DNA of 64,000 bases from Kofleriaceae bacterium (GTDB taxonomy: Bacteria > Myxococcota_A > Polyangia > Haliangiales > Haliangiaceae): NCBI GenBank assembly GCA_018058095.1, contig JAGPCO010000004.1:1-64000 (forward strand). Direction: 5' to 3'. The notes under the pieces were generated by a model, which was not told where the DNA came from, ran no database searches, and worked only from the letters and a program-made list of their open reading frames with translations. This document shows, in pieces, positions 39,437-47,933 of this stretch (positions are counted from its first letter, which is position 1; every line of letters begins with the position of its first letter). A program made the translations under genes and the position numbers.

Positions 39437-42055
39437 ATGAGGAACCAAGGTTTCGGGGCCGGCGCGCGCCGGCAGCCCGGGAGTGTGCGCGTGATCCTGC
39501 TGGCGGCGGCGCTGGTGGCGGGGGCCGGCTGCGGCGATGACGGCGGGGCGCTGCCCGACGCGGCCCCGGCCGACGCGGCGCCGAGCAACGTCACGACCGA
39601 CCACTGCACGTACCAGCCGATGACGGCGACGGCGCGCGCGGGCGGCACGGTGGCGCCGGGGGCGCTCAGCGCCGGTGCGGCCGAGCGCGTGCTCGACGTG
39701 CCGGTCGGCACCGCGCTCGGTGGCTACACCGGGCGGGCCGGCTTCCTCGGCGACGCCGGCGAGGTCGACCTGCGCAAGAACGCGTGGTCGGGTTCGTTCA
39801 ACCCGTCGGTCGGCGTGGTGACCCGGCCGCGCGCCAAGGCGCTGGCGCTCACCACCGACGGCGCCGGCGGCGACACGGTGATCATCGTCAAGGTCGACGC
39901 CATCTTCGCCTACGAGGGCCTGCTGTTCGACCTCGAGGAGCGGCTCGGCCCCGACTTCGCCGGCAAGGTGCTGTACGCGACGTCCCACAGCCACTCGGCC
40001 TGGGCCCAGCACACCGGTCACAGCGCCCTCAAGCTCGGCAGCGGCGAGCTACGCGCGGTGGTGTACGACCGCGTGCTGGCCGGCATGGAGGCCGCGGCCC
40101 GCGCCGCGCTGGCGGCGCGGGTGCCGGCCCGCCTCGGCGTGTTCAGCACCGACGCGTTCGACCCTGGCAACACGATCACCCGCGACCGCCGCGGCGAGAA
40201 CAACGACCTCATGGGCGGCCCGCGCAAGGACGACCGGATGTTCCTCATCCGCGTCGACAACGCCGCCGGTGACCCCATCGCCGCGGTGCCGATCTACGGC
40301 GTACACGGCACCATCAACGACCAGGACAACCCGCTCGCCACCACCGAGGCCGCGGGCGCGGCCGAGCGCATGCTCGAGACCCGGCTGCCCATCGACGTCG
40401 TGGTCATGCACCTGCAGAGCGCCGGCGCCGACACCTCGCCCACGCCGCGCGGCGGCGTCGACTGCGCGGTCGAGCCGGGCCGGCCGAGCGACCCGTGCTT
40501 CTCGTGGACGACCGAGGAGGGCCACGGCCAGGCCGCGGCGGCCCAGCTGCTGGCGGCGTGGGAGCAGGCCGGCGAGGGCATGCAGGACACGCTGGCGCTG
40601 GAGATGGTGACCCGCTCGGTCGAGCTCGGGCCCGACCCGGCCACCTTCACCATCCGCGACGGCGCCCTGGCCTACGCCCCGTTCGACCTCGGCCGGCTGC
40701 CCGACGGTCAGGTGTTCGACGGCAGCGGCAACCTGATCTCGCCCATCGACGAGTTCAACGCCCCGGTCGGCGCCGCCCTGTGCGAGACCGACACCCCGAC
40801 CTTCCCGGCCGCGGTGATCCCCGGCGCCGAGGGCATCGTGCCGTACGGCTCGTGCCAGCTGCTCGACGTCGCCGGCGACATCCTCGAGCAGGTCTTCCGC
40901 ATCCCGTTCGAGGTGACCCCGACCGGGCCGATCTGCCAGAGCACCCGCACCAACCTGTCGGCGCTGCGCCTGGGTGACCACGTCATCGGCACGTTGCCGG
41001 GCGAGGTCAGCGTGCTGATCGCCGACAAGGTCCGCGCCACCTCGCCGGTGGCCGCCGCCAACACGATCGTCGTCGGCTACGCCCAGGGCCACGTCGGCTA
41101 CCTGATGGCGCCGGAGGACTGGGCGCTGGGTGGCTACGAGCCGAGCGTGACGTTCTGGGGCCCGCTCGAGGCCGAGTACCTGGCCGAGCAGCTGGCCGAC
41201 CTCATGCCGGCGGTGATGACCCCGGCCCGCGAGGACGGCACCACCGGTGGGCGCGACCGCCTGGCGACCGCACGCGCGACCGACGACCTGCCCATCGACG
41301 ACCCGGCGCCGATGGCCGGCACGGTGGCGACGACCCCGCCCGGCTTCATCTGGCTGCGCTCGGGCACGCCGACGACCGGGCAGCCGGCGCCGACGGTGTC
41401 GCGCCTGTCCGGCATCGCCACCTTCGTGTGGAACGGCGATGACCCGCTGGTGAAGACCCCGGTGGTGCGGGTCGAGCGCGAGACCGCGCCGTCGGTGTGG
41501 GCGCCGCTGACCCGGGCCGGCGGCCGCGTCGTCGAGGACGGCGAGGTCGTGCTGGCGTACACCCCGCAGCCGCTCCGGCGCATGACCGGCATGCCGCAGA
41601 TCCACACCTGGGCGGTCGAGTTCCAGGCGGTGTCGCCGTGGTCGGCCGCGGCCGCCGCCCGCCCCGGCAACCTGCCGCTCGGGCGCTACCGGTTCCACGT
41701 CGAGGGCGACGGCTGGACCCTCGACAGCGATCCGTTCGAGGTCGTCGGCGGCGGGCTCGAGGCCAGCGCGACCCGGCCGAGCGCGACCTCGGCCCGGGTC
41801 ACCGTCACCATACACGCGCCGCGCGGCTGGCGCCTGCTCGACCCGGCGCTGCCGTCGAACCGGCCGGTGCCGCTGCGGGCGACCGCGATCACCGTCGCCT
41901 TCCTCGGCGCCAGCGGCAACGTGCTGGCCACCGCGACCGGCACCACCGACGCGGGCGGCGTGGCCACCGTCGACGGCGGCGCGGCCGCCACCGGCGCGAC
42001 CCAGGTCCGGGTCACCGACGCCGACGGCAACGTCGCGCCGCCGGCCGCGCTGTAG
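39437..42055 (+). CDS. neutral/alkaline ceramidase-like lipoprotein
   Basis: The 872-residue product has a lipoprotein signal (AAALVAGAGC). It shows the ceramidase family order: VPVGTALGGYTGRAG near the start, ATSHSHSAW with candidate zinc ligands His184 and His186, TLPGEVSVLIADKVR, and NTIVVGYAQGHVGYLMAPEDW. The C-terminal 200 residues form Ig-like strands. Ceramidases hydrolyse the amide of ceramides; myxobacteria make sphingolipids, so an endogenous or prey substrate is possible. I cannot confirm the whole catalytic set. It is followed by an MBL-fold enzyme. Confidence 0.7.
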   Translation: MRNQGFGAGARRQPGSVRVILLAAALVAGAGCGDDGGALPDAAPADAAPSNVTTDHCTYQPMTATARAGGTVAPGALSAGAAERVLDVPVGTALGGYTGRAGFLGDAGEVDLRKNAWSGSFNPSVGVVTRPRAKALALTTDGAGGDTVIIVKVDAIFAYEGLLFDLEERLGPDFAGKVLYATSHSHSAWAQHTGHSALKLGSGELRAVVYDRVLAGMEAAARAALAARVPARLGVFSTDAFDPGNTITRDRRGENNDLMGGPRKDDRMFLIRVDNAAGDPIAAVPIYGVHGTINDQDNPLATTEAAGAAERMLETRLPIDVVVMHLQSAGADTSPTPRGGVDCAVEPGRPSDPCFSWTTEEGHGQAAAAQLLAAWEQAGEGMQDTLALEMVTRSVELGPDPATFTIRDGALAYAPFDLGRLPDGQVFDGSGNLISPIDEFNAPVGAALCETDTPTFPAAVIPGAEGIVPYGSCQLLDVAGDILEQVFRIPFEVTPTGPICQSTRTNLSALRLGDHVIGTLPGEVSVLIADKVRATSPVAAANTIVVGYAQGHVGYLMAPEDWALGGYEPSVTFWGPLEAEYLAEQLADLMPAVMTPAREDGTTGGRDRLATARATDDLPIDDPAPMAGTVATTPPGFIWLRSGTPTTGQPAPTVSRLSGIATFVWNGDDPLVKTPVVRVERETAPSVWAPLTRAGGRVVEDGEVVLAYTPQPLRRMTGMPQIHTWAVEFQAVSPWSAAAAARPGNLPLGRYRFHVEGDGWTLDSDPFEVVGGGLEASATRPSATSARVTVTIHAPRGWRLLDPALPSNRPVPLRATAITVAFLGASGNVLATATGTTDAGGVATVDGGAAATGATQVRVTDADGNVAPPAAL

Positions 42056-42108
42056 CGCTCGCCCGCGCCGTCGTTGCCCGGAGCGAGCCCCGCGTCCGGT
42101 CGGCCTGC

Positions 42109-42114
42109 TACCGT
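42109..42114 (+). promoter_or_regulatory. putative -10 (TACCGT) of the MBL-fold gene
   Basis: TACCGT ends 6 nt before ATG 42121. Confidence 0.45.
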
Positions 42115-42120
42115 CGCCGC

Positions 42121-43344
42121 ATGTCCCGCCTGCGCGCGCTCGCCGACGATCTGTGGACCGGGGCCCGCCAGACCGACCACACCTCCATCTTCACCACGGT
42201 GGTCCCGCTCGAGGAGGTGGCGCCCGGCGTCGCCTTCCACGCCGGCCTGGCCAACGTCATCGCCGTCGCCACCGACGATGGCCTGGTGCTGGTCGACACC
42301 GGGTCGGAGCTGACCGCCGCCGCGGTGCACCAGCAGGTCCGGGCCTGGTCGGCCGCGCCGGTGCACACCGCGATCTACACCCACGGCCACGTCGACCACG
42401 TGATGGGCACGGCCCGGTTCGAGGCCGAGGCGCCGCTGCGGGTGGTCGGGCACGAGGCCATCGCCGCCCGCTTCGCCCGGTACCAGCGCAGCGCCGGCTG
42501 GAACAGCGCCATCAACCAGCGCCAGTTCCGCATGCCCGGGCTGCGCTGGCCGACGCAGTACCGCGTGCCCGACCTGACCTACCGCGACCGGCTCGACCTC
42601 GACGTCGGCGGCACCCGGCTCGAGCTGCACCACCACCGCGGTGAGACCGACGACCACAGCGTGGTGTGGATCCCGCACGCACGCGTGCTCTGCACCGGCG
42701 ATCTGTTCATCTGGGCCGCGCCCAACTGCGGCAACCCGCAGAAGGTGCAGCGCTACGTCGGCGAGTGGGCCGACGCGCTCGACGCCATGCGCGGCCTCGG
42801 CGCCGAGCTGCTGCTGCCCGGCCACGGCCCGCCCATCTTCGGCGCCGACCGGGTGGCGCGGGCGCTGGCCGACACCGCGGCGCTGCTGCACAGCCTGCAC
42901 GACCAGGTGCTGGCGCTGATGAACCAGGGCGCGCGGCTCGACGACATCGTCGCCAGCGTGGTGGTGCCGGCCGAGCTGCTGGCCCGGCCCTACCTGCGCC
43001 CGGTCTACGACGACCCGGCCTTCATCCTGCGCAGCGTGTGGCGGCAGTACGGCGGCTGGTGGGACGGCAACCCGGCCCGGCTGCTGCCGCCGCCCGATCG
43101 TGCGCTGGCGGCCGAGGTCGCGGCGCTGGCCGGCGGCGCGGTGGCGCTGGCGGCGCGGGCCGACGCCGCCGCCGGCCGCGGCGACCTGGCCCTGGCCTGC
43201 CAGCTCGTCGAGTGGGCCCACCAGGCCGACCCGGCCGACGCCGGCGTGCGCGCGCGCCGGGCCGCGCTGTACCAGCAGCGCGCCGCCAGCCAGCCCAGCC
43301 TGATGGCGCGCAGCATCTTCACCGCCGCCGCGACCGAGCCGTAG
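42121..43344 (+). CDS. MBL-fold hydrolase, linear alkylsulfatase-like
   Basis: The 407-residue enzyme has the metallo-beta-lactamase motif THGHVDH (His88, His90, Asp92, His93) and later ligands HHHRGETDDHS and LLPGHGPPI. The C-terminal part (residues 280-400, ending in ALACQLVEWAHQADP) resembles the alkylsulfatase dimerisation region. SDS-hydrolase-type enzymes cleave primary alkyl sulfates. The size is smaller than the ~600-residue SdsA1 type, so the substrate is uncertain. There is no signal peptide. It lies downstream of the ceramidase-like gene but has its own promoter candidate. Confidence 0.7.
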   Translation: MSRLRALADDLWTGARQTDHTSIFTTVVPLEEVAPGVAFHAGLANVIAVATDDGLVLVDTGSELTAAAVHQQVRAWSAAPVHTAIYTHGHVDHVMGTARFEAEAPLRVVGHEAIAARFARYQRSAGWNSAINQRQFRMPGLRWPTQYRVPDLTYRDRLDLDVGGTRLELHHHRGETDDHSVVWIPHARVLCTGDLFIWAAPNCGNPQKVQRYVGEWADALDAMRGLGAELLLPGHGPPIFGADRVARALADTAALLHSLHDQVLALMNQGARLDDIVASVVVPAELLARPYLRPVYDDPAFILRSVWRQYGGWWDGNPARLLPPPDRALAAEVAALAGGAVALAARADAAAGRGDLALACQLVEWAHQADPADAGVRARRAALYQQRAASQPSLMARSIFTAAATEP

Positions 43345-43415
43345 CCCGGTGCGGAGGAAGCGGCGCAGGCGGTTCGACGTCATCGTGCCCGCTGGCCGCG
43401 CAGGACGCGAGCCGC

Positions 43416-43421
43416 TATGCT
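43416..43421 (+). promoter_or_regulatory. putative -10 (TATGCT) of the small-partner gene
   Basis: TATGCT lies 7 nt before ATG 43429. Confidence 0.4.
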
Positions 43422-43428
43422 CTTGGCG

Positions 43429-43743
43429 ATGGAGCGTGTGCTTCGCAAGACGACGTTCGCCGGGGCCGTCGCCGACGACGTCGCGTACTGGCGCAAACGC
43501 ACCGTGAGCGAGCGGATCGCCGGCGTCGAGCTGGCGCGCGAGCGGACGCTGGGGGTCTACCGTGCAGCTTCCCGCCGACTGGTCCGAGTTGCTCGCCACG
43601 TTGACGCGCCATGGCGTCCGCTTCCTCCTGGTCGGAGCCCACGCCCTGGCGGCGCACGGCCGGGTGCGAGCGACTCACGATCTGGACGTCCTGGTCGAGC
43701 CAACCCCTCGCAACGCACGCCGCGTCGCCGCCGCTCTCGCTGA
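43429..43743 (+). CDS. small partner protein of a nucleotidyltransferase (probably frameshifted)
   Basis: The first 55 residues (ERVLRKTTFAGAVADDVAYW and RKRTVSERIAGVELAR) look like the ~80-residue protein that often precedes DUF6036-type nucleotidyltransferases. The expected ending does not appear. Instead the frame runs 180 bp into the next gene in another frame, with Arg/Pro-rich nonsense sequence. This suggests a frameshift near 43600. Its function, perhaps antitoxin-like, is unknown. Confidence 0.4.
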   Translation: MERVLRKTTFAGAVADDVAYWRKRTVSERIAGVELARERTLGVYRAASRRLVRVARHVDAPWRPLPPGRSPRPGGARPGASDSRSGRPGRANPSQRTPRRRRSR

Positions 43744-43882
43744 GTTCGGTTTCGAGGCGTACGGCGCCGACTGGCGCTGGTTCGCCAAGCCCTATCGCAT
43801 CGCGATGCTGGGGCGAGTGCCCCTCCGTGTCGACCTGCTCACCAGCATCTCGGGGGTGTCGTTCGCGACCGCCTGGCGATGA
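43562..43882 (+). CDS. DUF6036-like nucleotidyltransferase, truncated
   Basis: The 106-residue product shows FLLVGAHALAAHG, RATHDLDVLVEP and LRVDLLTSISGVSFATAW, the nucleotidyltransferase core of this family. Full-length relatives continue some 40 residues, to a conserved ALIANKRA-type end. Here the frame stops at 43880 and the rest is missing, so the protein is probably inactive. Members of this family occur in toxin-antitoxin-like or defence pairs. The GTG start lies within the preceding frame. Confidence 0.6.
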   Translation: MQLPADWSELLATLTRHGVRFLLVGAHALAAHGRVRATHDLDVLVEPTPRNARRVAAALAEFGFEAYGADWRWFAKPYRIAMLGRVPLRVDLLTSISGVSFATAWR

Positions 43883-44029
43883 GATGTCGCCGCCTCCGCG
43901 CCGGCAGCGCCCCCTGCGCCCGCCGCGGCCGCCGGCGCGGCGCCGACGGGCTCGGACCCCACGCTGACGGACCTCCCCGGCCGCGGCGCAAACCGCGTCG
44001 GCGCCGCTGGCCCGGCCGGACCGATCGTG

Positions 44030-44035
44030 TATGGT
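44030..44035 (+). promoter_or_regulatory. putative -10 (TATGGT) of the S1-domain gene
   Basis: TATGGT lies 9 nt before ATG 44045, the same hexamer as upstream of 18818. Confidence 0.45.
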
Positions 44036-44044
44036 CCGGCCGCG

Positions 44045-45259
44045 ATGGCCACCGACGACGAAGACTTCGCTTCCATGTTCGCTCAGGACGAGCAGGCCCG
44101 GACCCAGGCCCAGGGCAAGGGTGGCCGGCGCCGGCCCAAGCCGGGCGACATCGTCCGCGGCAAGGTCATCTCCATCGGCAAGGACAGCCTGTTCGTCGAC
44201 CTCGGCGGCAAGGCCGAGGGTGTGCTCGACCGCGGTCAGGTCGAGGACCGCGACGGCACGCTCACGGTCGCCATCGGCGACACCGTCGAGGCCCGGGTCG
44301 CCGAGGACGCCGGCGGCGTGCTCACCCTGCGGATCAAGGTCAGCCGCGGGCCCGAGGCCCGGGCCGAGCTGGTCAGCGCGTTCGAGCTGGGCATGCCGGT
44401 CGAGGGGCTCATCACCGAGGCCATCAAGGGCGGCGTCGCCGTCGACGTGGCCGGCGTGCGCGCGTTCTGCCCGGCCTCGCAGGTCGACGTCCGCTTCGTC
44501 GATGACATGGCCACCCTGGTCGGCCAGCGCCACACCTTCCGCATCACCCGCTACGAGCCCGGCCCGCGCGGCAACCTGGTGCTGTCGCGCCGGGCCCTCC
44601 TCGAGGAGGAGAACGCCAAGAAGGCGGCCGCCATCCGCGGCTCGCTGGTGCCGGGTGCGGTCGTGCGCGGCAAGGTGGTCGGCATGAAGCCGTTCGGCGC
44701 CTTCGTCGACCTCGGCGGCATCGAGGGCATGCTGCACGTGTCCGAGCTCGGCTACGGCCGGGTCGAGGGCCCCGAGGAGGTGCTGTCGCTCGGGCAGGAG
44801 ATCGACGTGCAGATCCTCAAGATCGAGCCCGACGACCGGCCGGCCCGCGAGGGCAAGAAGCCGGGCGAGCGCATCAGCCTGTCGCTCAAGGCGCTGGCCA
44901 GCGACCCGTGGGGCGAGGCGACCCGCAGCCTGGGCGAGGGCGTGCGCGTGCGCGGCAAGGTGACCCGGCTGCAGCCGTTCGGCGCGTTCGTCGAGATCGC
45001 GCCCGGCGTCGAGGGCCTGGTCCACATCAGCGAGCTCGGCGCCGGACGCCGCATCGCCCACCCCAAGGAGGTGGTCGAGCCCGGCCAGGAGGTCGAGGCG
45101 GTGATCCTGTCCGTCGACACCGACAAGCGCCGCATCGCCCTGTCGATGGGCCGCAAGGACGACGCCGAGGCCGCCGACGTCGCCACCGTGACGCGGGCCC
45201 AGGCCCAGGCCCCGCGCGCCCTCGGCACCTTCGCCGACCTCCTCAACAAGCGGAAGTAG
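44045..45259 (+). CDS. multi-S1-domain RNA-binding protein (short ribosomal S1-like)
   Basis: The 404-residue protein carries four S1/OB RNA-binding repeats. The first is GDIVRGKVISIGKDSLFVDLG; the third and fourth have MKPFGAFVDLGGIEGMLHVSEL and LQPFGAFVEIAPGVEGLVHIS. The second is more divergent. Ribosomal S1 of other bacteria has six repeats, so this is either a shortened S1 or a separate RNA-binding factor. It has no partner operon. The ATG is set by its TATGGT hexamer. Confidence 0.8.
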   Translation: MATDDEDFASMFAQDEQARTQAQGKGGRRRPKPGDIVRGKVISIGKDSLFVDLGGKAEGVLDRGQVEDRDGTLTVAIGDTVEARVAEDAGGVLTLRIKVSRGPEARAELVSAFELGMPVEGLITEAIKGGVAVDVAGVRAFCPASQVDVRFVDDMATLVGQRHTFRITRYEPGPRGNLVLSRRALLEEENAKKAAAIRGSLVPGAVVRGKVVGMKPFGAFVDLGGIEGMLHVSELGYGRVEGPEEVLSLGQEIDVQILKIEPDDRPAREGKKPGERISLSLKALASDPWGEATRSLGEGVRVRGKVTRLQPFGAFVEIAPGVEGLVHISELGAGRRIAHPKEVVEPGQEVEAVILSVDTDKRRIALSMGRKDDAEAADVATVTRAQAQAPRALGTFADLLNKRK

Positions 45260-45310
45260 CGCGCGCCGCCGGCGCTGCACCGGCACGCTTGCTCGCTCCT
45301 CCCGGGCATG

Positions 45311-45316
45311 TTAACA
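45311..45316 (+). promoter_or_regulatory. putative -10 (TTAACA) of the arsR-type operon
   Basis: TTAACA ends 9 nt before ATG 45326 and lies just in front of the operator-like repeat. Confidence 0.4.
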
Positions 45317-45317
45317 G

Positions 45318-45333
45318 TGAACCAGATGGTTCA
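45318..45333. promoter_or_regulatory. putative ArsR operator overlapping the start codon
   Basis: TGAACCA-GA-TGGTTCA is a perfect inverted repeat with 7-bp arms. Its centre covers the ATG at 45326. Similar AACCA-N2-TGGTT sites occur at ArsR/SRPBCC operons, so autorepression by the encoded regulator is likely. Confidence 0.6.
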
Positions 45334-45703
45334 GCGTTCGATCGCCCGCCTCGACGCCTCCTTCGCAGCGCTGTCCGACGTGACGCGGCGCGGGGTGCTC
45401 GAGCAGCTCGGGCGGTCCGACGCCTCGATCTCGGACCTGGCCGAGCGCTTCCGCATGACCCTGACCGGGATGAAGAAACACGTCGGCGTGCTCGAGCAGG
45501 CCGGGCTGGTCACGACCGAGAAGGTCGGGCGGGTCCGGACCTGCCGGCTCGGCCCGCGCCGCCTCGACGAGGAGCTGGGCTGGATCGACGCGTACCGCCA
45601 GCGCTGGGCCGCGCGTTTTGGTCGACTGGACGAGGTGCTGGCGGAGCTGATCCGGACCGAGCACGACGAGGGCCGCAAACCGCCACGGAGAGGAACGCCA
45701 TGA
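45326..45703 (+). CDS. ArsR-family transcriptional regulator
   Basis: The 125-residue winged-helix protein has ARLDASFAALSDVTRRGVLE, the recognition helix in RFRMTLTGMKKHVGVLEQAG, and the wing VTTEKVGRVRTCRLG. It lacks the metal-binding cysteines of true arsenic sensors, so the signal is unknown. ATG 45326 fits family starts better than ATG 45308, and would give a leaderless transcript. It overlaps the SRPBCC gene by ATGA and probably represses the operon. Confidence 0.85.
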   Translation: MVQRSIARLDASFAALSDVTRRGVLEQLGRSDASISDLAERFRMTLTGMKKHVGVLEQAGLVTTEKVGRVRTCRLGPRRLDEELGWIDAYRQRWAARFGRLDEVLAELIRTEHDEGRKPPRRGTP

Positions 45704-46194
45704 TGCACACCACCACCACCGAGCGGACGTCCGAGCGAGAGCTCGTCGTTCGCCGCACCTTCGATGCCCCGGCCCGGCTGGTGTTCGCGGCCTGGACCCG
45801 GTCCGAGCTGTTCGCGCGCTGGTGGGTGCCGGCCTCGTGCGGCCTGACGCTGCAGGCGTGTGAGCTGGACGTCCGCGTCGGCGGCCGCTACCGGCTGGTG
45901 TTTGCCCACCCGGCCGCGCCTGAGACGATGGAGGTGTTCGGCCGCTACCTCGAGGTCACGCCGAACACCCGCCTGGTGTGGACCAACGAGGAGGCCGGCG
46001 ACCAGGGCCAGGTCACCACCGTCACCTTCGAGGAGCGGGCCGGCCAGACCTTGCTGGTCATGCACGACCTCTACCCGTCGAAGGAGGCGCTCGACGAGGC
46101 CATCGCCTCCGGCGCCACCAGCGGCACCAGCGAGACCTGCGAGCAGCTCGACGGGGTGCTCGCCAGTCAGGCGGCCGGCGCCGCGCTGGCATGA
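45700..46194 (+). CDS. SRPBCC/AHSA1-domain protein
   Basis: The 164-residue START-like protein has LVVRRTFDAPARLVFAAWT, LFARWWVPASCGL, VRVGGRYRLVFAHP and TVTFEERAGQTLLVMHDLY, ending with an ATSGTSETCEQLDGVL helix. The fold has a deep ligand pocket; the ligand is unknown. Pairing with an ArsR regulator is widespread. A Shine-Dalgarno (GGAGAGGAA) precedes its ATG, and it overlaps the neighbours on both sides by 4 bp. Confidence 0.85.
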   Translation: MMHTTTTERTSERELVVRRTFDAPARLVFAAWTRSELFARWWVPASCGLTLQACELDVRVGGRYRLVFAHPAAPETMEVFGRYLEVTPNTRLVWTNEEAGDQGQVTTVTFEERAGQTLLVMHDLYPSKEALDEAIASGATSGTSETCEQLDGVLASQAAGAALA

Positions 46195-46637
46195 CGCGGG
46201 CGCCGCGACGGCGCGCGGCCGCCGCGCTGCCAGTGGCTATGACCGGGCGGGCCAGCCCGGCCAGGGCCGCCGACGGCGACGCGCCGGTGTTCGCGTACCT
46301 CGCCAGCCTGCCGCAGCCGCAGCGCGGGGTGGCCGAGCGCGTCGATGCGCTGGCGGCGCGGACCTTGCCTCGGCTGCAGCGGTGCGTGAAGTGGGGCATG
46401 GCCTGGTACGGCGTCGGCGACGGCTGGTGCTTCTCGTGCGGCGGGTTCGCCGACCACGTCAAGCTCACCTTCAGTCGCGGCACGGCCCTGTCCCCCGTCC
46501 CGCCGGCCCGCCCGATCGGCATGGGCAAGGACGCGCGCGGCGTCGAGCTGGTGTCGGTCGGCGACCTCGACCCGCGCAAGGTGGCGGCGTGGATGCGCCA
46601 GGCCACCGCCCTGCCGGGCTTCGGCAAGCGGCGGTGA
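46191..46637 (+). CDS. DUF1801 protein
   Basis: The 148-residue product has VFAYLASLPQPQRGVAERVD, then LPRLQRCVKWGMAWYGVGDGW and KLTFSRGTAL, ending in ALPGFGKRR. This is the DUF1801/YdhG-like fold. Some relatives are proposed metal or iron-sulfur chaperones. The first ~28 residues are Arg/Ala-rich and not part of the domain. It is the last gene of the ArsR operon, overlapping the SRPBCC gene as ATGA. Confidence 0.75.
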   Translation: MTRAPRRRAAAALPVAMTGRASPARAADGDAPVFAYLASLPQPQRGVAERVDALAARTLPRLQRCVKWGMAWYGVGDGWCFSCGGFADHVKLTFSRGTALSPVPPARPIGMGKDARGVELVSVGDLDPRKVAAWMRQATALPGFGKRR

Positions 46638-46665
46638 GGCGCGGCGCCGCCCGGATCGACGACGA

Positions 46666-47901
46666 TCAGCGCAGCAGCTCGCGGGCGCGGGCGAGGAAGG
46701 GATCGTCGGCCTCACCGCCGACGGCGTCGACCCGGATCGGCGGCAGCCAGCGCTCGCGCGGCGTGCCGTCGAGGTGGAGCAGGCGCTCGATGGGGAAGCG
46801 GACCGGGATGTGGGTGCGCGGCAGCTCGAAGGAGTCGACGCCGCCGCGCAGCTGCGCCATCGCGCTACCGACGACGGTGGCCCGGCCCAGGCCATCGAGG
46901 CCGATGGCCATGCCCTCGCCCATGCTGCCGGTCCAGCGGTCGACCAGCACCACCAGCGGGCGGGCCTCGTGCGGCGCGCGCGGGCGCACCTGCTTGGGCC
47001 AGGGCCGCGCGTCGCGGCCGTGGACCTCGACCAGCTGGTAGCCGGCGGCGACCGCGACGAAGCGGCCGAGGATGGGCTCGGCCACCTCGGACGATCCGCC
47101 CGACGGCGTGTCGCGCAGGTCGAGGACGAGGGCCTTGGCCGACGCCAGGGTGGCCAGCGCGGCGTCGAACGCGGCGACGGTGGCGTCTTCACCCAGGCTG
47201 TTGTGCAGGCGGAGGATGCCGAGGTCGCCGTCGAGACGGGCGCCGACCAGGCCGTCGGTCGGTGGCGCGTCGGGGGCCCCGAGCGTCAGGTCGACGCAGG
47301 CCGCGGCGCCCTGGCACACGGTCAGGCGGCGTGGCCGGTCGTGCTGCCCGGCCAGCAGCACGCGCAGGGCCCAGCTCGCCGCCTCCGGGTCGTCCTGGCC
47401 ACGCACCGCGGGCCGGCGCCGGGCCACGGCCTGCGCGGCCGGCTCGCCGGCGATGGTGCGGACGGTCATGCCGGCGCGGACGCCGGCGCGCTCGGCCGCG
47501 CCACCCGGCCGCACCGCCGTGATCCGCGCGACGTCGCCCTCCATCTCCGCCCACAGGTCGGCCCCCGACGGCACCAGCCGCGGCGACGCGGGGGTGTTGG
47601 TGCCGAGCGAGGCGTGGTGGTCATGCAGCTCGCCCAGCACGTCCTCGAGGACGGCGATCCACCCGGCGCGGGTGGTGGCGGCGGCGGCGCGGTCGCGGTA
47701 GTGGGCGCGGACGGCGTCGGCGTCGAGGCCGTCGACGTATGCGGCGCGCCGCGCCACGGTCGCCAGCAGCCAGTCGAGGTCGGCCAGGCGCTCGGCCGCG
47801 CCGGGCCCGTCAGCCGACGCCGGCGTCTCCAGCGGCGGCGTGGACGGGCCACACCCCGCGATCAGCGCGACGGCGAGGACGAAGCGGGCAGCGTGCGGCA
47901 T
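46666..47901 (-). CDS. S41-family (CtpA-like) serine protease lipoprotein
   Basis: The 411-residue product has a lipobox LIAGC. A PDZ-like segment (GGAAERAGVRAGMTVRTIAG) is followed by the S41 core, LGILRLHNSLGEDATV, KALVLDLRDTPSG and WTGSMGEGMAIGLDGL with the candidate Ser. The catalytic Lys usually four turns later is not clear to me, so activity is uncertain. It is likely outer-membrane or periplasmic. The gene is divergent from the 47934 lipoprotein. No -10 hexamer is obvious. Confidence 0.7.
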   Translation of the reverse strand: MPHAARFVLAVALIAGCGPSTPPLETPASADGPGAAERLADLDWLLATVARRAAYVDGLDADAVRAHYRDRAAAATTRAGWIAVLEDVLGELHDHHASLGTNTPASPRLVPSGADLWAEMEGDVARITAVRPGGAAERAGVRAGMTVRTIAGEPAAQAVARRRPAVRGQDDPEAASWALRVLLAGQHDRPRRLTVCQGAAACVDLTLGAPDAPPTDGLVGARLDGDLGILRLHNSLGEDATVAAFDAALATLASAKALVLDLRDTPSGGSSEVAEPILGRFVAVAAGYQLVEVHGRDARPWPKQVRPRAPHEARPLVVLVDRWTGSMGEGMAIGLDGLGRATVVGSAMAQLRGGVDSFELPRTHIPVRFPIERLLHLDGTPRERWLPPIRVDAVGGEADDPFLARARELLR

Positions 47902-47921
47902 GGGGGGGACGCTAGCTCGGA

Positions 47922-47927
47922 TACACT
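47922..47927 (+). promoter_or_regulatory. putative -10 (TACACT) of the 47934 lipoprotein gene
   Basis: TACACT ends 6 nt before ATG 47934. Confidence 0.45.
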
Positions 47928-47933
47928 GCGGCC

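Noticed and set aside
39437-42055. Alkaline phosphatase or generic hydrolase as identity of the large lipoprotein
   Set aside because: The SHSHSAW and NTIVVGYAQGHVGYL segments and their order fit the ceramidase family better.
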